From contig JAIRWW010000225.1 of the NCBI GenBank assembly GCA_031268685.1, positions 1-21,845 of the forward strand: a stretch of 21,845 nt of DNA, read 5' to 3'. Both the position numbers and the translations under genes were made by a program. The notes below the pieces were generated by a model. It was not told where the DNA came from and searched no databases. It saw only the letters and a list, made by a program, of their open reading frames with translations. Positions 16,740 through 21,845 of this stretch are shown here, piece after piece. Source of the stretch: Azoarcus sp. GTDB lineage: Bacteria; Pseudomonadota; Gammaproteobacteria; Burkholderiales; Rhodocyclaceae. The first letter of the stretch is position 1; each line of letters begins with the position of its first letter.

Positions 16740-17289
16740 ACTGCTTGGGCTGCTCCTCATAGATTGCCGCACCCTTCTCGCCCAAGATCACATAAAAACG
16801 CTTGGTGGGCGACACGGAATTGGACCACACGCGCCCCGCGAGATAAGGCTCGGGCAATGCTGCGATGGCTCGCCAGACGCTACCGTTCAAATCACGATAG
16901 CCGGCGACGATGCCCAAGAATTTACTATTGGCTTCGGCGCGTTTGCGTACCATTCGAACCTCGCCCGGCAGCAAGATGAATTCTTCGCTGACAAGCAACT
17001 CATCTCCCAGCGGCGCACCGTCCTGCCCCATCAATTCAAAATAATCGGCGGCCAGAAACCTTGTGTCATTGGAAAGCTCGAAAGTCCTCACGACGATAGG
17101 CGAAGGCCGTCCTTCGACATTCGGATTGACTCTTTCCGCAGCGCCCAGGCTGATCTCCAAAGGCAGCGGAAGCTTCTCCCTTTCATCGAGTTTCAATGTC
17201 CCAAAAAGGCCGCAACCAGAAAGAAGCGCTCCCGTCAATATGCACAAAAAGTAATAATAAACAACTGTACGACCAGCCCTTGAATGCAT
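16738..17289 (-). CDS. tssJ: T6SS outer-membrane lipoprotein TssJ
   Basis: A 183-residue TssJ (SciN family), the outer-membrane lipoprotein that docks the TssM periplasmic domain. The signal peptide ends at lipobox LLSGC with lipidated Cys26. The mature part shows the family's beta-sandwich pattern: SPIVVRTFELSNDTRFLAADYFEL, then LLPGEVRMVRK and FLGIVAGYRDLNGSVWRAI. GGGGAG lies 9 bases before the ATG. It is the first gene of the minus-strand unit and diverges from tssA across 148 bp. Confidence 0.94.
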   Translation of the reverse strand: MHSRAGRTVVYYYFLCILTGALLSGCGLFGTLKLDEREKLPLPLEISLGAAERVNPNVEGRPSPIVVRTFELSNDTRFLAADYFELMGQDGAPLGDELLVSEEFILLPGEVRMVRKRAEANSKFLGIVAGYRDLNGSVWRAIAALPEPYLAGRVWSNSVSPTKRFYVILGEKGAAIYEEQPKQ

Positions 17290-17354
17290 TATTTATAACT
17301 CCCCGCGGTTCGCCCCCATACGCGCCAATGAACACGCCAAATGGATTTATTGCG

Positions 17355-17383
17355 TTGACCGGGCGAGGATAGCAAGATACGAT
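17355..17383 (+). promoter_or_regulatory. Candidate promoter of tssA-tssB-tssC
   Basis: TTGACC (17355-17360) and TACGAT (17378-17383) are separated by exactly 17 bases, five of six and four of six matches to the sigma-70 consensus. Start would be near 17390, about 48 bases before the tssA ATG. The element is interleaved with the opposing tssJ candidate, so polymerases could not occupy both at once. Confidence 0.45.
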
Positions 17384-17395
17384 AACGCTTGTCCA
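17366..17395 (-). promoter_or_regulatory. Candidate promoter of the tssJ operon
   Basis: On the minus strand TGGACA (17395-17390) and TATCCT (17371-17366) are separated by 18 bases: five of six matches to the -35 consensus and four of six to the -10. Start would be near 17359, giving about 70 bases of leader before tssJ. It overlaps the opposing candidate for tssA. Confidence 0.4.
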
Positions 17396-17437
17396 GTATT
17401 CTTCTACTTCCCTTTTTCCTGAAGCAGCTCCCCCAAG

Positions 17438-18499
17438 ATGAATTCGATCTTCAGCCCGCAGTTTTTTGAAACCGTCGGCCACGGCCCTGGTGAAGACTTG
17501 GAATATACCCCCGCATTTGCCGAATTCATGGCGCTGGCGGTGCCTCGTGAAGAGCGCCAAGTGGGTGAACATGTCATCCCCGCCCAAGCGCCTGATTGGA
17601 GCGGTGTATTCAAAACGGGAAGCGCCCTGCTCGAACAAAGCCACGATTTACGCATTCTCGCCGTAATCTGCCAGGCCGCCCTATCCAAATACAGCCTGCC
17701 GGGCTTGGCGCAGAGCTTGTCCCTGATGGCGCAATGGATCGAAAACGAATGGGATTCCATATACCCGCTGCTTACTATCGACGGCGACTATGATCCCTTG
17801 TTCCGCAGCAATGCCATCTCGGGAATATCCGACCGGGAAGGGCTGGTCGCCGTCCTGCGCCAAACGACGCTTTTGGAAACCCCCATCGGCTCGATCACGA
17901 TTTCCACCGCGGAACATCTGGTCAATGGAAAGCCCGTGGGAGAAGAAGTGGCAATTTCTTCGCTCAATCAACTTTCGCGAATCGTCGTGGAAGAAAAGGG
18001 CAGAAACCAGGAGCGTCTCGCCGCGATCATTTCCATTTCCGCCTCATTGACAGCCATCTCATCCGCATACAAAGCGCGGCTGGAATCCGAATACTGGCCG
18101 GACATCGAGTTACTGACTGGAATCATCACCCGCATCGAACGTTTCATCGCCCCGCTATTCCAGGACACAGCCCCCTCCGACCAGCAGGACGCCGCCCCGG
18201 CGCATAACGACACCGCCGCGACAACCACAGCCTCTACAGGCACGAAAAGCACGCCTGCGGCAGCCTTGCCAGCGGCGCTCGACACACGCATCGAGGCATT
18301 CAAGGCACTGGCACTGGCGCGCCAGTATTTTGAAAACCACGAACCGACACACCCCGCTCCATTACTGATCCAGCGCATCGAACGGCTGTCCAGCCTGGAT
18401 TTCTCCGCAATCATCCAGGATCTCATCCCGGAAGGCTTGCAGCAGCTGCGAATACTGACAGGCGAACAGGGAGAACAAGGAGAACAGGGAGACTACTAA
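17438..18499 (+). CDS. tssA: T6SS assembly protein TssA (ImpA-type, short form)
   Basis: A 353-residue TssA, which organises baseplate and tail assembly. The N-terminal ImpA_N domain is recognised from GEDLEYTPAFAEFMALA, PDWSGVFKTGSALLEQSHDLRI and LPGLAQSLSLMAQWIENEWDSIYP. An Ala/Thr-rich linker (about 245-280) precedes a short conserved C-terminal domain (YFENHEPTHPAPLLIQRIER ... LQQLRILTG), as in the roughly 350-residue class rather than the long TssA proteins. The tail ends with GEQGEQGEQG, encoded by 9-bp repeats. The upstream region has no clear Shine-Dalgarno sequence, so initiation at 17438 is the best available start rather than a certain one. It begins the plus-strand unit, with tssB 110 bp downstream. 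Confidence 0.93.
   Translation: MNSIFSPQFFETVGHGPGEDLEYTPAFAEFMALAVPREERQVGEHVIPAQAPDWSGVFKTGSALLEQSHDLRILAVICQAALSKYSLPGLAQSLSLMAQWIENEWDSIYPLLTIDGDYDPLFRSNAISGISDREGLVAVLRQTTLLETPIGSITISTAEHLVNGKPVGEEVAISSLNQLSRIVVEEKGRNQERLAAIISISASLTAISSAYKARLESEYWPDIELLTGIITRIERFIAPLFQDTAPSDQQDAAPAHNDTAATTTASTGTKSTPAAALPAALDTRIEAFKALALARQYFENHEPTHPAPLLIQRIERLSSLDFSAIIQDLIPEGLQQLRILTGEQGEQGEQGDY
18461..18496 (+). repeat. 9-bp tandem repeats at the tssA 3' end
   Basis: Units GGCGAACAG, GGAGAACAA, GGAGAACAG and a partial GGAGACTAC encode (GEQ)n before the stop. The tract is prone to slippage by whole codons. Its purine-rich sequence also creates the AGGGAG that precedes the micro-ORF at 18499. Confidence 0.8.
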
Positions 18500-18534
18500 T
18501 GGCAATAGCCGAAACGCAGCAATCCCCAGCGTGA
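18499..18534 (+). CDS. Possible 11-codon micro-ORF between tssA and tssB
   Basis: An ATG overlaps the tssA stop as TAATG, with AGGGAG 7 bases upstream, and opens a frame of 11 codons (MAIAETQQSPA) ended by TGA. Spacing and coupling look functional, but the peptide is too short to judge by composition. It may simply be translation run-off or a relic. tssB has its own strong ribosome binding site further on. Confidence 0.2.
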   Translation: MAIAETQQSPA

Positions 18535-18609
18535 CAACCCGAAACCGATTCACCGTTTAACCCATGGTTCCAACACAGTCCGAACGGCATATTTTTAAAA
18601 GGAGTTCCC

Positions 18610-19158
18610 ATGCCTGACATAACATCAAACAGCAGCCAGAAATTCATAGCCCGCAATCGCGCGCCTCGCGTCCAGATCGAATACGACGTAGAAATATATG
18701 GCTCGGAAAAGAAAGTACAATTGCCATTCGTCATGGGCGTTCTTACCGACCTGTCCGGCAAGCCTAAAGAGGAATTGCCCCCGGTCACGGATCGCAAGTT
18801 TCTCGAAATCGACATCGACAATTTCGACGAACGCATGAAAGCCATCAAACCCAGAGTGGTATTTGCCGTCGACAATACCCTGACTGGAGAAGGACAAATC
18901 GCGATCGATATGACCTTCAACAGCATCGACGATTTCAAGCCAGCGGCCATTGCGAAGAACGTCGAACCTTTGCGCCAGCTTTTGCAGGCGCGTACCGAAT
19001 TGAATAATCTGTTGACCTATATGGACGGCAAGATAGGCGCTGAAAACCTGCTGGGTGAAGTGCTGAAAGACCCGGCGCTGCTCAAATCCCTGGCCAGCGC
19101 CCCCGCCCAAACCTCTCCAGCCGCCACTGGCGATAGCGACAACAAACAGGAAGATTGA
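18610..19158 (+). CDS. tssB: T6SS contractile sheath small subunit TssB (VipA/ImpB)
   Basis: A 182-residue sheath subunit that assembles with TssC. The family signatures are RAPRVQIEYDVEIYG, LPFVMGVLTDLSG, DRKFLEIDIDNFDERMKAIKP and the C-terminal helix region QLLQARTELNNLLTYMDGK. Length is normal apart from a slightly extended polar tail. AAGGAG at 18599-18604, five bases before the ATG, is the strongest ribosome binding site in this unit, consistent with a high-copy structural protein. tssC starts 4 bp after its stop. Confidence 0.97.
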   Translation: MPDITSNSSQKFIARNRAPRVQIEYDVEIYGSEKKVQLPFVMGVLTDLSGKPKEELPPVTDRKFLEIDIDNFDERMKAIKPRVVFAVDNTLTGEGQIAIDMTFNSIDDFKPAAIAKNVEPLRQLLQARTELNNLLTYMDGKIGAENLLGEVLKDPALLKSLASAPAQTSPAATGDSDNKQED

Positions 19159-19162
19159 TCCA

Positions 19163-20665
19163 ATGCCCAAATCCAATGCACTAACTTCGGCGGCGCCCGC
19201 CGCGGCTTTTGCCGACCAGACCGATTTCGCGGCCCTGCTCGACAAAGAATTCAAGCCCAAGACGACCGAACAGCGCACTGCCGTAGAAACCGCCGTGCGC
19301 ACGCTTGCCCAACAAGCCATCAGCACCGCGATCACACTATCGAGCGATGCCTATCGCACCATCGAAGCGATCATCTCGGAAATAGACCGCAAGATGAGCG
19401 AGCAGATCGATCTCATCATCCACCACGAAGATTTCCAAAAACTGGAATCGGCATGGCGGGGCCTGCATTACCTCGTCAACAACACCGAAACGGACGAAAT
19501 GCTCAAAATCCGTTTCATGAACATTTCCAAAAAAGACCTGCAACGCACTTTGCGGCGCCACAAAGGCATCGGCTGGGATCAAAGCCCGATTTTCCGGCGT
19601 ATCTATGAAGAAGAATACGGACAACTCGGCGGCGCCCCCTATGGCTGCCTGGTCGGCGACTACCATTTCGACCACTCCGCGCCTGATGTGGAAATGCTGG
19701 GCGAAATAGCGAAAATCTCCGCTGCGGCGCACTGCCCCTTCCTTAGCGGAGCCGATCCCTCTGTCATGCAAATGAAATCCTGGCAAGAACTGGCGAACCC
19801 GCGCGACCTGACTAAGATTTTCGAGAACACCGAATACGCGCCATGGCGCGCCCTGCGCGAATCGGACGACTCGCGTTACATCGGGCTGGCCATGCCCCGC
19901 TTCCTTGGCCGCATGCCCTATGGCGCAAAAACCAACCCGATCGACGAATTCGACTTCGAAGAAAACACCGGCTCCGCCAATCACCAGCGCTACCTGTGGG
20001 TCAACGCCGCCTATGCAATGGCGGTCAACATCAACCGCAGCTTCAAACTGTACGGCTGGGCGACCTCCATTCGCGGCGTGGAATCCGGCGGCGTAGTCGA
20101 AAACCTGCCCTGCCATACCTTCCCGACCGACGACGGCGGAGTGGACATGAAATGTCCGACTGAAATCGCCATTTCGGATCGCCGCGAAGCCGAACTGGCC
20201 AAAAATGGTTTCATGCCACTGATCCATCGCAAAAACACCAGTTCTGCCGCCTTCATTGGTGCGCAAAGCCTGCAAAAACCCACCGAATATCACGACCCGG
20301 ACGCCACGGCAAATGCGAATCTATCCGCACGCATGCCATATTTGTTCGCGTGCTGCCGCTTCGCCCACTACCTCAAGTGCATCGTGCGGGACAAAATCGG
20401 TTCCTTCAAAGAACGCGCAGACGTCCAGCGCTGGCTGAACGAGTGGATCGTGAACTACGTCGACGGCGATCCGCGCAATTCAAGCCAAGACACCAAGGCT
20501 CGCAAGCCACTTGCAGCAGCCCAAGTCGTGGTCGAAGACATCGAGGGAGATCCCGGCAAATACAGCGCCAAATTCTTCCTGCGTCCGCACTACCAGCTCG
20601 AAGGGCTGACCATGAGCCTGAGACTGGTTTCCAAACTGCCATCAGTCAAGAGCACCGGCACCTGA
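19163..20665 (+). CDS. tssC: T6SS contractile sheath large subunit TssC (VipB/ImpC)
   Basis: A 500-residue sheath subunit, the partner of TssB and, through the sheath, a substrate of ClpV. Typical segments are ESAWRGLHYLVNNTETDEML, YGQLGGAPYGCLVGDYHF, PFLSGADPSVMQM, SRYIGLAMPRFLGRMPYG and the C-terminal FFLRPHYQLEGLTMSLRLVS. Length is normal. AGGAAG lies 9 bases before the ATG. It is the last gene of the plus-strand unit in view; hcp and tssE, which often follow tssC, are absent here. Confidence 0.98.
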   Translation: MPKSNALTSAAPAAAFADQTDFAALLDKEFKPKTTEQRTAVETAVRTLAQQAISTAITLSSDAYRTIEAIISEIDRKMSEQIDLIIHHEDFQKLESAWRGLHYLVNNTETDEMLKIRFMNISKKDLQRTLRRHKGIGWDQSPIFRRIYEEEYGQLGGAPYGCLVGDYHFDHSAPDVEMLGEIAKISAAAHCPFLSGADPSVMQMKSWQELANPRDLTKIFENTEYAPWRALRESDDSRYIGLAMPRFLGRMPYGAKTNPIDEFDFEENTGSANHQRYLWVNAAYAMAVNINRSFKLYGWATSIRGVESGGVVENLPCHTFPTDDGGVDMKCPTEIAISDRREAELAKNGFMPLIHRKNTSSAAFIGAQSLQKPTEYHDPDATANANLSARMPYLFACCRFAHYLKCIVRDKIGSFKERADVQRWLNEWIVNYVDGDPRNSSQDTKARKPLAAAQVVVEDIEGDPGKYSAKFFLRPHYQLEGLTMSLRLVSKLPSVKSTGT

Positions 20666-20677
20666 CAAGCGCAGAAA

Positions 20678-20708
20678 CGCGATTCCCGCCATCCATGCGG
20701 GAATCGCG
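20678..20708. terminator. Perfect 12-bp hairpin downstream of tssC
   Basis: CGCGATTCCCGC (20678-20689) pairs completely with GCGGGAATCGCG (20697-20708) around a 7-base loop. No T-run follows on either strand, so it is not a textbook intrinsic terminator, but it lies between convergent genes where a two-way terminator or a transcript-stabilising hairpin would be expected. Confidence 0.5.
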
Positions 20709-20713
20709 CATGC

Positions 20714-20738
20714 CCGGGGCTTTACATATATGCCCCGG
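20714..20738. other. Second hairpin in the tssC-tagJ convergent spacer
   Basis: CCGGGGC (20714-20720) pairs with GCCCCGG (20732-20738) around an 11-base AT-rich loop (TTTACATATAT), six bases after the first hairpin. The remaining spacer (to 20862) holds no gene that I can see, only a GC-rich tract with a GGGCCGGCCC palindrome. Confidence 0.4.
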
Positions 20739-20862
20739 CGCTGGCACTGGTATTTAACAAGCAAATAGCGGCAGGGCGACAAAGAGCAACGCCTCTGGCC
20801 GCCAAGCTGCACTCGCGCCGGGACCAGGGACCGTCTGCACCCGCCGGGCCGGCCCTCTGCGT

Positions 20863-21657
20863 CTACTCTCCAGAAACCTCCGGCAAACTCTCGCGCTCGA
20901 AGCTCATCCGCCCCGCCTCGAACATACTCAAAGGCTCTCCATCCACAATCCAGACCCGGCGTCCGCAGCCGCGCCACGTGCCGCCGGGCAATTCCTCCCA
21001 ATTGGTTTCTGTGCCAATCAAAAACGCATCACTAGCTTCATCCGCCAACAGAATATACCTCGAAGGCATATAAGCGATTCTAGCGGGGTGCCCGTAAAGC
21101 TTGAGATCGACAGCAGCCCAAACCAATTCCATAGCATTTTTCGGCGCGGGGATTTCCAGGCTTTCAACCATATCGAACGGCACCCAGTAATAAACGCCGC
21201 CCAAAATAACTTCAATGACCGGCCCCAGCCGTCCATCGCCGTCCGCAACCCACTCGAATGCGGTTTCGCCATAGCGCCCCCGGCTTGGCAGAGCCTCGGA
21301 CAAAGCCTCCTGCCGCATTTCGGCGGCTTTGACGCCATCCTCGCGCAAAGCGGCGATCATGCCTTCGAGCCATGCCGATGGCGGCGTCAGCAAATCAGGC
21401 AGGATTTTTCCACCGAACACAGCCTCGCGGGTCTGCTCGGCGCGCACGAGCGCCCGGATCAATTGCGCCTCCGGAGCCAGATCCGCATCGAATTGGCAAG
21501 CGAGTTGCAACTGCTGCAAGGCTTTTGCGTATTCCCCTTGCACCAAGCGCAACTGCGCCAATGCCATACGGTGAGAAGCCGCAAGCGGCTCCGTCCGGAT
21601 CGCAGCATTGATTCGTTCTACTTCCTGGGCCAAACCATTGGTAATAAGAGAAGTCAT
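20863..21657 (-). CDS. tagJ: T6SS accessory protein TagJ (ImpE/SciE)
   Basis: A 264-residue ImpE-family protein. TagJ proteins are known to bind the sheath protein TssB and to be linked to ClpV-mediated recycling. The N-terminal helical part resembles a tetratricopeptide-type fold (EPLAASHRMALAQLRLVQGE, ALQQLQLACQFDADLAPEAQ). The C-terminal part is the conserved domain with FEWVADGDGRLGPVIEVILGG, YYWVPFDMVESLEI and RIAYMPSRY. Length is normal. I chose ATG 21657 (MTSLITNGLAQEV); a TTG at 21669 would add four residues. No clear Shine-Dalgarno sequence precedes the ATG, which fits coupling to the small frame whose stop lies one base upstream. It converges on tssC. Confidence 0.93.
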   Translation of the reverse strand: MTSLITNGLAQEVERINAAIRTEPLAASHRMALAQLRLVQGEYAKALQQLQLACQFDADLAPEAQLIRALVRAEQTREAVFGGKILPDLLTPPSAWLEGMIAALREDGVKAAEMRQEALSEALPSRGRYGETAFEWVADGDGRLGPVIEVILGGVYYWVPFDMVESLEIPAPKNAMELVWAAVDLKLYGHPARIAYMPSRYILLADEASDAFLIGTETNWEELPGGTWRGCGRRVWIVDGEPLSMFEAGRMSFERESLPEVSGE

Positions 21658-21658
21658 A

Positions 21659-21775
21659 TTACAAACCAAGTTGATTAAAACGAGAGTTTACCCATAAACA
21701 ATAATCACCCTGGCGTAGAACCAACCCACCCGGCTTCTCATTTACAGGTCTCTGCAATAATAAACTTTTACTCAT
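21659..21775 (-). CDS. Possible 38-residue small protein upstream of tagJ
   Basis: A 38-codon frame starts MSKSLLLQRPVNEKPGG and ends NSRFNQLGL, with its TAA one base before the tagJ ATG. GGA lies about 7 bases before its ATG. The ATG overlaps, as ATGA, the stop of a frame entering from the right edge. This stop/start chain is what coupled operon genes look like. Composition is more AT-rich than the neighbouring genes. An in-frame ATG at 21805 would make it 48 residues. I recognise no family and there is no signal peptide or membrane helix. It could also be a non-coding leader. Confidence 0.4.
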   Translation of the reverse strand: MSKSLLLQRPVNEKPGGLVLRQGDYCLWVNSRFNQLGL

Positions 21776-21845
21776 GCTTTTTCCAATCTCGATAAATAAA
21801 AACATTCAAACTGTCCCGAAGTTCCAGCAGGCAAATTGCCCAATT
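21772..21845 (-). CDS. Partial 3' end of an unidentified gene (right edge)
   Basis: A frame open from the right edge gives 23 codons ending ...SGQFECFYLSRLEKA and a TGA that overlaps the next ATG as ATGA. It is too short to identify. A second reading frame is also open from the edge but stops at TGA 21808-21806, so this call rests mainly on the overlap. Confidence 0.3.
   Translation of the reverse strand, partial: LGNLPAGTSGQFECFYLSRLEKA

Noticed and set aside
19337..20293. Minus-strand 318-codon open frame
   Set aside because: Antisense shadow of tssC, a highly conserved gene; no independent coding signal.

Overview
The window is almost entirely one type VI secretion system (T6SS) locus, apparently chromosomal and from a GC-rich proteobacterium. 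The tssJ/tssK/tssL/tssM set, a TssL carrying its own OmpA-like domain, the tagJ/kinase/FHA accessory genes and dispersed repeats of the 'FDKLRANG / PFGLSLSKP' type suggest a beta- or gammaproteobacterium. The species cannot be fixed from sequence alone.

Layout. A long minus-strand unit runs from about 17.3 kb down to 50: tssJ (outer-membrane lipoprotein), tssK (baseplate adaptor), tssL with a peptidoglycan-binding domain, tssM, tssF, tssG, tssH/clpV, a transmembrane Ser/Thr kinase, a predicted lipoprotein of unknown function, and a long FHA-domain protein (tagH). Most junctions are overlapping or nearly so (ATGA or GTGA stop/start overlaps at tssK-tssL and tssL-tssM), so one co-transcribed, translationally coupled operon is likely. 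The exceptions are tssJ-tssK, which has a 184-bp spacer with a dispersed repeat and a hairpin followed by a T-run, and tssG-tssH, which has 85 bp. Divergently, tssA, tssB and tssC run on the plus strand from 17438 to 20665. Candidate sigma-70-like promoters for the two directions overlap head-on in the 148-bp spacer. Downstream of tssC are perfect hairpins, then a convergent minus-strand unit holding tagJ. Just upstream of tagJ lies a possible 38-residue small ORF, coupled to both tagJ and the tail of a gene cut by the right edge.

How the genes work together. TssJ-TssL-TssM form the membrane complex. TssK, TssF and TssG belong to the baseplate, and TssA caps or organises baseplate and tail assembly. 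TssB and TssC form the contractile sheath, which TssH/ClpV disassembles, and TagJ is a sheath/ClpV-linked accessory. The kinase and FHA protein make a probable threonine-phosphorylation control arm. No PppA-type phosphatase, TssE (gp25), Hcp, VgrG, PAAR or effector gene is visible here, so the system must be completed outside the window.

The least ordinary features are repeats and small elements. About 100 C-terminal residues of the kinase are translated from dispersed and tandem repeat DNA, and a relative of that repeat sits between tssJ and tssK. TagH has a linker with four 84-bp repeats plus shorter periodic tracts. A single sequence resembling a type I-C CRISPR repeat abuts the end of tagH at the left edge. 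I see no complete undescribed system; the rest is a canonical T6SS.
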